Source: Pseudomonas putida | GTDB taxonomy: Bacteria > Pseudomonadota > Gammaproteobacteria > Pseudomonadales > Pseudomonadaceae | Assembly: GCA_041071465.1 (NCBI GenBank) | Contig: CP163498.1 | Span: 4,110,001-4,174,000, forward strand | DNA length: 64,000 bases | Direction of reading: 5' to 3' | Part shown: positions 45,139-56,002 of the stretch, in pieces | Layout of the letters: the number at the start of each line of letters is the position of its first letter | How positions within the stretch are numbered: the stretch's first letter is position 1 | Program-made: the position numbers and the translations under genes | The notes under the pieces: model-generated | Told to the model about the DNA's origin: nothing | Database searches by the model: none | The model's input: only the letters and a program-made list of their open reading frames with translations

Positions 45139-48100
45139 ATGCCGCAGACTCAAGTCAATCCCAAAGAACAGAATGCCGATAGGGAGTTCATTGCCGAGCA
45201 ACTGCCCGCTTGGCTGAGCAATGCCACGCCACGGCAACTCAATACACTGCGCAGCAAGGTGGCAGCGCACCATGCGAGCCAGCGCCGCGTGGCTGCCGTG
45301 ACGCGGCAACTCCAGCCTTTGCACACGTTCGCCAAGCAGCAGCTCGAACAGGCCATGCAGGCCCGGATGGGGTTGACGCTCGACCTTGACCAGGCGACTT
45401 GGCGAGAAGAGCGCAGGCGCTTGAAAATCGTGCAAGGGACGGTGCGGGAGTTCACCTCTTACTTCGTCAGGGTACCTGCGCTGCAAAAAATGATGCAGAA
45501 CTTCAAGGAGGCTGAATCGTTCTTCTCCGACACTGCGCTGGTGCAGGCCGCCCAACAGGGGGCTAGCGGCGAAGCGACCCTGAGCAGTGACATTGACGGC
45601 CTTGTCAGCCTGTGCCGGCAAACGGATGTAGGCGCAGCCTACCAGCGACATTTGGCGCAGGTGTTGACCAGTGACTTCGAGCGCGATCTGGTCGCGGACA
45701 AACGCTGCGAACTGGCGTTGGCGGTCGAGATAGCGGCCATGAAGCGCCAGCTGGGTGACGATGAATTGCGCCTGCTGCGCCAAGCGCTAGCGGGTACACC
45801 CATCACGCACCCCCGTAGCACGCGCGTAGTGGTCGGTGGCCTGAAGGTGCTGGGGTGCCGGGTGGATGGCGCGCTTGCATTTGAACTGCTCTTTTCGTGG
45901 GGTAAACCCAGCAGCCCGTTTCCGTCGCCGGAACAGACTGTTGGGGTATTGTTGTACCTGCCTGATGATGTTGAGCAGCCACTGCGTTACTTCGATGGGT
46001 GGCAGGCGGCCAATCAGGCATTGGTCGCGGCTTTTGCACATGACGGTTACCGGCAGGGCATCGAGCGCCGTATCACCCTTGAAGACCGGGTGAAGTACAT
46101 GACATTGCTCGGGACGCGTCTGCTCGATAGCAGCCCCATCTGGATCCCGCCGTGGAACGAGGTTCGGCTGCGGGAATCAGTGACATGGCTGCCTGGCACG
46201 TGCGGCGAATCAAGAGCGACGCACGCTTTATGGCCGTACCCACGGCACAGGCCGATGCCGCCGCGGCTGCCCAGCGTCTGAAGGACCTTGAAAGCGCAGG
46301 CCTTGCGCTGCTCGGCCTGGCGAGTTTTTTTGTGCCAGGAATAGGCGAACTCTTGCTGCTTGACTGGGGGCGGCAGCTGCTTGGCCACGTCTATGAGGGC
46401 GTCAAGGACTGGAGCCAAGGGCATCAGCACGAAGCCGTTGACCACCTGCTGCAACTGGCCAGCGACCTTGCCGCCACGGGGCTGGTGGCGGGAGGCGTCG
46501 CCCTTGCCCGCAGCCCGTTTTTCGATGTGCTGGAGCCGGTCACCACCGAAGCGGGCGGGCAACGTTTGTGGCGATGCGATCTGCAACCCTACCGCCAGGC
46601 CAAGCCCAGCGAGCCGCTGATCGAGCAGGATAACGGGTTGTACAGCGATGGTAGCGGCCACTGGTGGCGTGACGAGCAGGGTTATTACCGCGTGCGGCAG
46701 GACGCCAGGGGAACTGGCGTCTTTTGCATCGGGACGGCCATGATACCTATGGGCCGGCCTTGCGAGGCAATGGCGAACGTGCTTGGCGCCTGACCTTCGA
46801 ACGCCCATTGGAATGGCAGGGTGAGACGAAGCTGCTGAGCCGTCTATGGCCATCGGCAAGGGATTTGGGTAGCGAGCGTGTTACGCAGATTCTCAAGGTT
46901 GCCGATGTCGATGAGGCGCACCTGCGTGGCCTGTTGGTGGAGGGGCGACGTCTGCCAGTCTGCTTGCGCGATACGCTGGAACGATTTTCGGTGGATGCGC
47001 CAGCACAACGTTTCTTCCAGGCGATGACGCCGAACGAAAGCGATACTGAGCTCTGGCAGTGGTGTGTCGATAGGCTGCAATTGGCAGGCTTGCCACTGGA
47101 TGAGCAGGTGGCTTCGCTCCACGCGCGTGAAGTTAGCCTGCGAGGGCCGCTGCTGGAGCACTTCTCCACCCAGTACCTCGGCGATGACGAGGCGCTGAGC
47201 CTGGTGAAAAGAGACTTTCCGACACTCCCTGATGCCTATGCGCTCGAGGTGCTGCAACAGGCCGATGAAACGATGCGCACACGCATGCGCACCGAAGCGC
47301 GGCTGCCACTGGCCTTGATGGAGCGAGCGCGTAGCCTGCTACAGGAAGCCCGTCTGGTCCGACTGCGCGAGGCGCTGCACCTGAGGGGCAGTTACCACGC
47401 CGATGCAGTTGAACTGCTGTTTGTGTTGCTACGACGACATGGCCTGACGCAGCTCCCGTTCAATCTGATACAGCGTGACCAGTCCGAGAACGGTCGAGTG
47501 CTGGCGATGCTGTTTCCCGAAACGCGGGGTCAGCGCAGCCTGGTACTGGTATGGCGAGAAGGCGCCTTCGATCTATACGACGAAAACGGGCTGCGCAGTG
47601 GGCTGGAAGCCGCCGAGCCACGAGGCATCTTCGAAGTGTTGGCCGCTTGCCTTCCTGAAGCCTATCGGCAGCGTCAGGGCTGGGTGGGTGATGATGTCCC
47701 GGCACGTATCCGGGCGTCGATGCAAGGCTGGGTGCCAGCGCAACGGCAGGCGTTGCTGCGTCTGCTTGGCTGGCGCGAAGCACGCCCGCTCGCGTCGTCC
47801 TTGCAGCGCCTTGCTGACGGCCGGGTCGGTTACCTGCTCAGTGGGCGGGCCACATCGTCAGTGCCGTCAGGGCAGGTCATGCGCCAGCGGATTCGCAGCC
47901 TTTACCCAGCTTTCGACGAGCAAGAGGTCGAGCGCTTCCTGCGGACGCTCATGCGCTCTGCTGGCTCGGCCTATTCGAGCCTGCTGCGCATGGAGCAGGA
48001 ATATCAGCGCCTGGATGAGCATTTGCAAACCTGGACGGAGGCCGTCTCTGGCCCGTGCGAGAAACACCCGGCAGGAGGTTGCCGATGCTTTCCGGCGTGT

Positions 48101-49623
48101 CTGGCGGCTGGAGGGTGAGGAGGTAGTCGATGGCAATGGTGAGACGGCCGGCTTGCGCCTGAGTATCGTCGCGTGGTCGGTGGGGGAGCTGCCAAGCATA
48201 CCCGCCGGTACCGACTTCGCTCATGTGATCGACCTGCTGCTGGTGGGGTTGCGTCTGGAGGCGCTGCCGCCAGGTTTTCTACGCAGCTTCCCTGCCGTGC
48301 GGCGTCTGGACCTGAGCAACAATGCCTTGAGTGCGTTGCCTGAACATCTAACCCAGCTGCGTGGCTTACGGCACTTGCATCTGCGGCGCAACAGGATCCG
48401 TGTGGCGGCAAACCAGTCCAGTGCCTTGGCTGCTCTGCCTGATTTGCGAACGCTTGATTTGAGCGAGAATCCGTTGGGTGCAATCAGCCTTGATTTCAAT
48501 CAGTTGTCCCGTCTACGTGATTTGCGGCTGTTTCGTTGCGGCTTGCGGCGGGTGCCGGCAGGGTTGGAGTGGTTGGGGATGCTGGAGCATGCCGATCTGC
48601 GCAACAACCAGTTCAACGACCTGCCAGAGGCCCTGCTCAATGCCCCGGAACCTCTGCGTCGAGTAATAGCTGTGCAAGGGAACGCGTTGTCGGCGCAGGT
48701 CACCGAGCGCTTGTATGCTCAACCTGCACACGTGGGCGTAAGCGGCAACAGGGTGGAGGTGAGGGAGGGTGAGGCTGGCTGGCTGGCTACCCTGGAGGGG
48801 GAGGATATTGAAAATCGACGCCGCCAATGGCAAGCACTGCAGCGTGAGCCGGGAAGCAATGCGTTCTTTCAACTGCTCGATGAGCTAACCAGGAGCTCGG
48901 ACTACCGTCTGGTGCGCTCCGATCTAAGCCGACGTGTCTGGGCGATGGTCGAGGCGCTCAACCAGGACACACGCATGCGCGAGGAGCTGTTCGAACTGGC
49001 GGCCGATCCGCGTACTTGCGTAGACAGTGTTGCCAGTTGCTTCGGTCATTTTGGAGGTGCGCCAACAGGTGCTCCAGGCCACTGACGGGGGTGATCCGTT
49101 GACCACACGTGATGCGCGGCTGCTGTTGGCCCGGCGCCTCTTCCGGCTCGACCGGGTGGAAGCGTTTGCGCGGCAGGACTTCCAGTCCCGATCGCAACTG
49201 GCGAATGCTGAAGACGTGGACGAGGTGGAAGTCAGCCTTGCCTATCGCGTCGGGCTCTCGGTGCGGCTCGATCTGATCGGGCAGCCACGGACCATGCAGT
49301 TTCGCGCGATTGCCGGGGTGAGCCGCAGTGACCTGGACAGGGTCTACCAAGCTGTGCAGGAGGCGGAAGCGAGTGACGAACTTGCGCTGTTCATCAGCCA
49401 ACGTGACTTCTGGTTGCCAGTACTGCGCGCGCAGCGGGCCGAAGATTTCGCGGCGTTGGAGGAACAGTTCGACACGCAACTGCAGGCACTGGATGAGCGA
49501 AAGGAGACGCTTGGCAGTGCCGCGTACGTGCAACAAGCCAACCAGATAGGCAAGGACCGTGAAGTGGCGCTGAATGCATTGGCCCTGCGCTTGACTCGCG
49601 AAGCGCTGCTGGCGCGGCCGTGA
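45139..49623 (+). pseudogene. Giant LRR/NEL E3 ubiquitin-ligase-like protein, copy A, four frameshifts
   Basis: Five overlapping reading blocks together encode one protein colinear with the intact copy B downstream. Breaks are a missing C in the CCCC run at 46134-46137, a missing G at 46731-46733, one extra base near 48045-48050, and an extra T in the TTTT run near 49050. The net change is zero, leaving 4485 bases or 1494 residues against 1497 in copy B, and no other stops occur. Order: N-terminal DUF6543/dermonecrotic-toxin-like region, hydrophobic segment with GHQHEA, leucine-rich repeats (LDLSNNALSALPEHL and following), then an IpaH-like NEL domain with catalytic cysteine in CVD (TGC 49017-49019). 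Start 45139 has AAGGAG upstream. A sequencing artefact or recent decay are both possible. Confidence 0.8.
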
Positions 49624-49725
49624 ATGTAACCGGGGGCGAATCACGGGCATGGCTGCATTTCCTTGTGCCTTGCCCAGAGCAGGTTGGCGAGCATGCCAGC
49701 CTCATTCTTCGCTCCCGGGATTGCC

Positions 49726-52700
49726 ATGATTTCCAGCACCTCCAACCTTGAAACCAGCCATCAGAAAGCAACTGATGATTTCATTGCCGCCAGGCTACCT
49801 GACTGGTTGAAACGGGCCAGCCAGGCCCAGATCATCGCCCTGCGCACCAGCCTCAACACACATCAGGCCAGCCAGGCCCGTTTGCGTGGGCTCACGCAGA
49901 CCCTGCAACCCCTGCAGGTGTTCGCCCAACAGCATCTGCAGGGTGTGCTGGTGAAGCCACTGCCAGTAGGCATGACCCTCGCAGGGCTGGAATGGCTGCA
50001 GGTTTCACCGCGCATCGGTACCTTCCCCGGTACGCTTCAGCAGACCTATCACTACTCGGCCACCCGCCGGGATGGTTTGCTGAGGCTGATGGGTAATTTC
50101 GGCCCTGACGAATCGTTTTTCCTGGGCACCGGGCTGGTTCTCCCGGGGCGAGATGACTTGCTGACCGGCACGCCCGAGCAATTGGTTGCAGCATGCCGTG
50201 CGCTGGATGTGGGTCGGCTTTACCAGGACGAGCTGGCGCGGACGTTCAATGCCACCACCGAGGGCATCCTTGCCCAGGACAAACGTTCGGGCCTGGCATT
50301 GGCTGCGCAAGTCGCGATGCTCAAGGGTGACATCGACGAGCAGGTACAGCATGCCTTGCTGCAGGTGGTGGAGGGCGGTGGCCCCCATTCTGACACAGGC
50401 CTGCATGGTTACCCTGGCCTGCTGGAGGTGTTGGGCCAACGTGTGGCTGACGGGCTGTTCATTCGCCTGCGAGACTCTGTTGGCCAGGACCGAGGGGTGG
50501 TGCTCTACCTGCCCAGTGATCCCGTGCAGGCGCTGCGCCGTTTCGATTCCACAGAGGCCATGAACGCTGCAATGGCTGCAACGTTGCAAGAGAAGGGCTA
50601 CCGAGACTACTTCACCCAGCTCATCAGCTTGCGACAGCGGGCGAGCTTCGCTGGTCTGCTGAGTGCGCGCCTCTCGGATCCACAGCCCGACCTGGCGTTG
50701 AGGGGCCCTACAGCCTTCGGGGACCTGTTCGCTGCGCTGGCTGCGCAACAGGTGCAGCGAGTCAAGGACGATGCTCGCCTGTTGCTGGTACCCACCGCGG
50801 ACGCCGATGCTGCAGCGGCCCGTGCGCGTCGGGCTGCCTGGCGTGCCGCGGGCCTCGATCTGCTCAACCTGGCGGGGCTTTTCATCCCTGTCGTAGGGGC
50901 GATATTGCTTGGTCAGCTGGTGGTGCAGACGCTTGGCGAGGTTTTCGAGGGCGTCAGGGATTGGGCCCGTGGGCACCAGCACGAAGCCCTGGAGCATATG
51001 CTGGGTGTAGCTGAAACGGTGGCTGCGACGGCGTTGACCGTGGCGGGTGTGAGCGTTCTGCGCAGCGCCTTCGTCGATGGCCTGCAGCCTGTGAGCGTGG
51101 GCGGGCGGCGTGGCCTGTTGGGTTCCGATGACATTACGGCCTATGAGTCGACCCCAGGCACCATCGCCCTACGTGACGATGGGCTCTACGGCGACGAGAG
51201 CAGGCGCTGGATGCGCAGGGGCCAGCGTTACTATGAGGTACAGCGCAGCGAGCCTGAAGCCCCTTACCGCTTGTGTCACCCCAGTGGCGAAAAGGCGTAC
51301 GGGCCGGCCGTGCTGCACAACGGCGAGCGTAGCTGGCGCCTGATGCAGGACCAGCCGCAGCGCTGGAGCGACGTGGCCATGATGCTCGATACCCTGTGGC
51401 CGCAGCATCCTTCCATTGACGCACAGCGGGCTGCGCAGGTGCTGCGGGTAGCCGGTGTGGATGCCGAGGAGTTGCGGGGCGTGCTGGTGGAAAACCGACC
51501 GGCGCCTGTCAACTTGCGAGAGACCTTGCGGCGCTTCGAAGCCCATGCCCGTATCGAGGCGTTTTTCACTCGTCTGGCCAGCTACTCGCTTGTCACCCAA
51601 GACAGTGCATTGCTCGCCTGGTGTGAGGCTCGTGCTGGCAGCACCAACAGCGACGTCCTGCTGCGCCAGCAAGCTGCCCTGTGGGGGCCTCTTCTCGACC
51701 ACCTGAGCAGTTCGCCAGCTGGCGATGACGCTCTGCTGACGTTGATAAGGCGGGACTTTGCCGGTTTGCCGGAAGCTTATGCGCAGTCGCTGGCGGCGCA
51801 GTTCAGCGAAGGCGAGCGGTTCCTGGCAATGTCAGGTGGGCGTGTGACGCTGAATTTAGCAAGCAAGGCCCGCGCGCTGCTGCGTCTGGCCAGATTGAAC
51901 CGTGCACTCGAAGGGCTTTACCTGCCCGGCAGCTACTGCAACGAAACCGGCGAACTGGCTTTCGCGCTGCTTCAGAAGGAAGTGGAAAGCAGCAACGGTG
52001 TGTCTGCCAATGCCCTTGACCTGCAATTGCGTGAAAGCGCACCGGACGGGCATTTGCTCAAGGCCGTGGGCCCCGCTGGCGTCCCCCGGATGCGTCGGGT
52101 AGTGGTGCGCAAAGACGGGCGCTTCCATCTCTATGATGGCTTGGGCCGTGCGTTGCCGTTCGGCGCTGGTGATTCGGCAAACCTGTACGACATGCTTGCC
52201 GCGGCCTTGGCACCTGAGCACCGCACGGCGCTTGGCATGGCTGAAAACGATATGGGAACGCAGCTACGTCAGCGACTGCTGGCACGACTTCCCGCTACGC
52301 ACCAGGAGGTTGTCGAACTGTTGCAATGGCCAACCCAGGTGCAGTGGTTCAACCCTGGGCGACGCTTGGCTGATGGCCGGGTTGGCTATCTGCTCAGTGG
52401 CCGTGGTACGGGCGACAGCCACTCACTGCCGGCACGTGTTCGTGAGCGCTTGCGCCAGCTTTATCCAGGGCTGGATGAGGCACAGCTGGATCAGGAACAG
52501 GCACTGCTGATGAATAGGCAGCAATCCGCCTATGAGCGCATTGTAGAGCTTGAGGACGACCAAGATCAGTTGATCCGCCACCTCAACCGCTGGGTCAGCG
52601 CAGAGCTGAGCGAAAGGCGCCAGCGGCTTCGCCAGCGATCAGCCGACGCTATTCTGCGTGCCTGGCGCTTGCAGGGCGACTGTATTTACGACCATGCAGG

Positions 52701-54219
52701 CATGGTGACCGGCCAGCGCCTGTCGCTGAGTGGCGTGCAGCTCAGCAGTTTGCCGGAGTTACCGGCGGCCATCGATTTCCACCGTATTACCACCCTGCGC
52801 CTGCAGGAGTCTGCGGTTGATACGGTGCCAGTGAGTTTCTTGTGCCCGTTTACCGCGCTGACCGAGTTGGACATGAGCTTCAACCAACTGCGCAACATTC
52901 CGCTCGGGATTGCTTATCTGCCGCAATTGCAGCGTTTGCGCCTGGCACATAACCAGATCCGCCTCAATGCCCAAGCAGTCGGTATTCTGCAGGCTATGCC
53001 TGGCTTGTTGCATCTAGACTTGAGCTACAACCGTCTGGAAGACCTCGACCTACGCTTCAACCATCTCTCGGCCCTGACTCACCTGAACCTGCGCCACTGC
53101 CGGCTGGGGGCCTGGCCCAGCCGCATCGAACTGTGCGGCCTGCTGGTGCACTGTGATCTGCGCGACAACCAATTGCCGACGCCACCGGAAGCGGTGATTG
53201 CAATGCCCTATGCCTGGCGCCGGGGGCTTATCGTTGATCGCAACCCACTGAGGGGGGGTCAACTGCAACGCTTGTACGCGCTGGATCCCATTGAGGAGCA
53301 TGGGCATCTGCCAGAGTCGATGGGCAAGGTCGACTTGCCTCATGCGCGCAGCCTGTGGCTGCAGCATATTGCCGAAAACGACCGCGCTGCGCGCGCAGTG
53401 CTATGGGACGGTCTGCTGGCCGAACCAGACAGTGCGGGTTTTTTTCGTATCCTGGCGTGGTTGGAGCATACCGCTGATTATGCTTCAGCAGTTGCCGGGG
53501 GCGGTCGGGAAGTACTTGTGCGTGATGTGTGGGCCATGCTGCAGGCGATGGACGTCAGTCCAGCGCTGCGGTTGCGCGTTTTTGAAGCGGCCAATCAACC
53601 GGTTTCCTGCTCGGACATGGTCAGCGATCGGTTCAGCCACATGAATGTACAGGTCTTGTTGGCCAAGGCTGAAGCGGACGCACAAGACCTGACGCAACGG
53701 GCGCAGCTCATGGCGTTCGGTCGGCAGCTGTACCGTCTTGACCAGGTGCAGCAGCAGGCCCGCCAGGCGATCCTGCGCCAGGGTGTCGAAGGTGAGCAGG
53801 TGGGGCGCTCGGCCTGGTCACTGGCATACCGTGTGCGCTTGCGCGAGCGTCTTGATTTGCCTGGTCAGCCATGGGCGATGCGTTACCCGAACGCTGTCGC
53901 GCTGAGCGATCAACACATCAACGATGTGGCTGCGGCTGTCCTCGCCAACGAGACGATCGAGGCGCGCACTCAAAGCCTGGTGAGTCAAGCGTTCTGGGAG
54001 ACTTTTCTTGGTGAGCAGCACCGGAACTTGTTCGAGTCGCTCAGAACCGACTATCTCCAGCGCAGGGCGAACCTGCGCGCTATCCAGCCACCGCTCTCGG
54101 CTGAGCAGCTTCGTTCGCAGGTCGCGGATCTGGAGGATCAGGAGCAACGCGATAGAGAACGATTGCAGGCAGGCCTGACCGAGTCCTACTTGCGTGGCGA
54201 GAGTCGGGGCGACGGCTGA
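49726..54219 (+). CDS. Giant LRR/NEL E3 ubiquitin-ligase-like protein, copy B (intact)
   Basis: This 1497-residue protein has a large N-terminal region of the DUF6543/dermonecrotic-toxin type. A hydrophobic helical segment (about 375-450, with FEGVRDWARGHQHEALEHML) comes next. Leucine-rich repeats lie at about 1020-1165 (LTELDMSFNQLRNIPLGIAY, LLHLDLSYNRL, LVHCDLRDNQL). The C-terminal NEL domain has catalytic cysteine C1295 in SCSDMVSDRF, the CxD pattern of IpaH/SspH E3 ligases, then LMAFGRQLYRLDQVQQQAR and LAYRVRLRERLDL. Such ligases ubiquitinate eukaryotic proteins, which implies delivery into a host. The start at 49726 aligns with copy A; upstream ATG or GTG codons are possible. No secretion signal, chaperone gene or T3SS is nearby. 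Confidence 0.85.
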   Translation: MISSTSNLETSHQKATDDFIAARLPDWLKRASQAQIIALRTSLNTHQASQARLRGLTQTLQPLQVFAQQHLQGVLVKPLPVGMTLAGLEWLQVSPRIGTFPGTLQQTYHYSATRRDGLLRLMGNFGPDESFFLGTGLVLPGRDDLLTGTPEQLVAACRALDVGRLYQDELARTFNATTEGILAQDKRSGLALAAQVAMLKGDIDEQVQHALLQVVEGGGPHSDTGLHGYPGLLEVLGQRVADGLFIRLRDSVGQDRGVVLYLPSDPVQALRRFDSTEAMNAAMAATLQEKGYRDYFTQLISLRQRASFAGLLSARLSDPQPDLALRGPTAFGDLFAALAAQQVQRVKDDARLLLVPTADADAAAARARRAAWRAAGLDLLNLAGLFIPVVGAILLGQLVVQTLGEVFEGVRDWARGHQHEALEHMLGVAETVAATALTVAGVSVLRSAFVDGLQPVSVGGRRGLLGSDDITAYESTPGTIALRDDGLYGDESRRWMRRGQRYYEVQRSEPEAPYRLCHPSGEKAYGPAVLHNGERSWRLMQDQPQRWSDVAMMLDTLWPQHPSIDAQRAAQVLRVAGVDAEELRGVLVENRPAPVNLRETLRRFEAHARIEAFFTRLASYSLVTQDSALLAWCEARAGSTNSDVLLRQQAALWGPLLDHLSSSPAGDDALLTLIRRDFAGLPEAYAQSLAAQFSEGERFLAMSGGRVTLNLASKARALLRLARLNRALEGLYLPGSYCNETGELAFALLQKEVESSNGVSANALDLQLRESAPDGHLLKAVGPAGVPRMRRVVVRKDGRFHLYDGLGRALPFGAGDSANLYDMLAAALAPEHRTALGMAENDMGTQLRQRLLARLPATHQEVVELLQWPTQVQWFNPGRRLADGRVGYLLSGRGTGDSHSLPARVRERLRQLYPGLDEAQLDQEQALLMNRQQSAYERIVELEDDQDQLIRHLNRWVSAELSERRQRLRQRSADAILRAWRLQGDCIYDHAGMVTGQRLSLSGVQLSSLPELPAAIDFHRITTLRLQESAVDTVPVSFLCPFTALTELDMSFNQLRNIPLGIAYLPQLQRLRLAHNQIRLNAQAVGILQAMPGLLHLDLSYNRLEDLDLRFNHLSALTHLNLRHCRLGAWPSRIELCGLLVHCDLRDNQLPTPPEAVIAMPYAWRRGLIVDRNPLRGGQLQRLYALDPIEEHGHLPESMGKVDLPHARSLWLQHIAENDRAARAVLWDGLLAEPDSAGFFRILAWLEHTADYASAVAGGGREVLVRDVWAMLQAMDVSPALRLRVFEAANQPVSCSDMVSDRFSHMNVQVLLAKAEADAQDLTQRAQLMAFGRQLYRLDQVQQQARQAILRQGVEGEQVGRSAWSLAYRVRLRERLDLPGQPWAMRYPNAVALSDQHINDVAAAVLANETIEARTQSLVSQAFWETFLGEQHRNLFESLRTDYLQRRANLRAIQPPLSAEQLRSQVADLEDQEQRDRERLQAGLTESYLRGESRGDG

Positions 54220-54343
54220 CCTGCAAGGCGGCCAAACCGGTCATCGAGATTGACAGCTTTGGCCATTGCCGCCGTGCTTGAGCGGCGCGAACATCGTCGG
54301 ACCGATGGTTCAACTCCAAAAACAAGAAACCAGGAGTCCGACG

Positions 54344-55990
54344 ATGCGTGATTACGCCGAGGCCGCTCGAGCGTTCGACCTTGCGCAGGCCGCTACTGCG
54401 GCACTGCATGGCAACCTCGAAGCCCTCAATGCCTGTGTCGAATGCTGCGACCGCCATGCCGGTGGCGGCAAGCTGGCGCTGATCCACGAAGACCGGGACG
54501 GCCACACTGAGCGGTACAGTTTCGAGCAACTCAAGGTGCAGGCTGCCCGTTTTGCCAATGTACTCAAGGCGCAAGGCGTGAGTGCCGGGGACCGGGTGGC
54601 GGGTCTAATGCCCCGTACACCTGAGTTGCTTGTCACCATCCTCGCCACCTGGCGCCTGGGGGCGGTGTATCAGCCGTTGTTCACTGCGTTCGGCCCCAAG
54701 GCCATCGAGCATCGCCTTGAGCAGTCGCACGCCCGTGTCGTCGTCACCGACAGCCAAAACCGTGCCAAGCTGGACGACGTGCATGCCTGCCCGACGATCA
54801 TCACGGTCAAGGCTCGCGTTGGCGAGCTGGATTTCCAACAGTGCCTTGAGCGTGCGGCAGACGACTGTGAACCGGTCATGCGCGCGGGTAACGACCCGTT
54901 CTTGCTCATGTTCACTTCAGGCACGACTGGCCCGGCCAAGCCACTGGAAGTGCCTCTGCGTGCCATCGTCGCGTTTCAAGGCTACATGCGCGACGCCATC
55001 GACCTGCGCCCCGAAGACAACTTCTGGAACCTGGCCGACCCGGGGTGGGCCTATGGCCTGTACTACGCGGTCACCGGCCCGTTGTCGCTGGGCCATGCCA
55101 CCACGTTCTACGATGGCCCGTTCAGCGTCGAAAGCTGCGCGCGAGTCATCGACAAGCTTGGCATCACCAACCTGGCAGGCTCGCCCACCGCGTACCGCCT
55201 GTTGATCGCCGCCGGCAGTGCTTTTTCGGCGCCCGTCAAAGGCCGCCTGCGGGTAGTCAGCAGTGCCGGTGAGCCGCTTAACCCGGAAGTGATCCGCTGG
55301 TTTGCCGACGAGCTTGGGGTCACCATCCACGACCATTACGGCCAGACCGAGCTGGGCATGGTGCTGTGCAACCACCATGGCCTGCAGCACCCGGTGCATC
55401 TGGGCTCGGCCGGCTTCGCCATCCCCGGTCATCGCATTGTCGTGCTGGACGAGCAGGGTAGCGAACTACCTGCCGGCCAGCCGGGCATCCTTGCGGTCGA
55501 TCGCGAGCAGTCGCCGCTGTGCTGGTTCGGTGGTTACCACGGCTTGCCGACCAAATCGTTCGTCGGCAAGTACTACCTCAGTGGCGACACCGTCGAGCTG
55601 AACCAGGATGGCAGCATCAGTTTCGTCGGCCGTAGCGACGATGTGATCACTACCTCTGGCTACCGGGTCGGCCCATTCGATGTGGAGAGTGCGTTGATCG
55701 AGCACCCGGCGGTGATCGAGGCGGCCGTGATCGGCAAACCGGACCCGGAGCGCACCGAGCTGATCAAGGCCTTCGTGGTCTTGGCCAGCGGCGTCGCCGG
55801 CAACGCCGAGCTGGAAGAAACCTTGCGCCAGCACGTGCGCCAGCGCCTATACGCGCATGCCTACCCCAGAGAAATCGAATTCGTCAGCGAGCTGCCCAAG
55901 ACCCCGAGCGGCAAGCTGCAACGCTTCATCCTGCGTAATCAGGAAGTCGCCAAACAACACGCGCAACAGGCCACCCCTGCCAGCGCCTGA
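54344..55990 (+). CDS. AMP-forming acyl-CoA synthetase of the isoleucine-degradation cluster
   Basis: This is an ANL-superfamily acyl-CoA synthetase of 548 residues. The P-loop is LMFTSGTTGPAK, followed by DHYGQTELGM and SGDTVELNQDG, with the C-terminal lysine in KTPSGKLQR. It is the first gene of a tight five-gene operon with an SDR dehydrogenase, thiolase, acyl-CoA dehydrogenase and enoyl-CoA hydratase. The substrate is likely 2-methylbutyrate, tiglate or a similar short branched acid, by inference from those partners. The start at 54344 has AGGAG upstream. Confidence 0.87.
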   Translation: MRDYAEAARAFDLAQAATAALHGNLEALNACVECCDRHAGGGKLALIHEDRDGHTERYSFEQLKVQAARFANVLKAQGVSAGDRVAGLMPRTPELLVTILATWRLGAVYQPLFTAFGPKAIEHRLEQSHARVVVTDSQNRAKLDDVHACPTIITVKARVGELDFQQCLERAADDCEPVMRAGNDPFLLMFTSGTTGPAKPLEVPLRAIVAFQGYMRDAIDLRPEDNFWNLADPGWAYGLYYAVTGPLSLGHATTFYDGPFSVESCARVIDKLGITNLAGSPTAYRLLIAAGSAFSAPVKGRLRVVSSAGEPLNPEVIRWFADELGVTIHDHYGQTELGMVLCNHHGLQHPVHLGSAGFAIPGHRIVVLDEQGSELPAGQPGILAVDREQSPLCWFGGYHGLPTKSFVGKYYLSGDTVELNQDGSISFVGRSDDVITTSGYRVGPFDVESALIEHPAVIEAAVIGKPDPERTELIKAFVVLASGVAGNAELEETLRQHVRQRLYAHAYPREIEFVSELPKTPSGKLQRFILRNQEVAKQHAQQATPASA

Positions 55991-56002
55991 AAGGAACCGA
56001 TC

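Noticed and set aside
45139..54219. Reading the NEL genes as part of a type III secretion island
   Set aside because: Flanking genes are an AraC regulator and an isoleucine-degradation operon; no secretion apparatus, chaperone or hrp-type promoter was seen.
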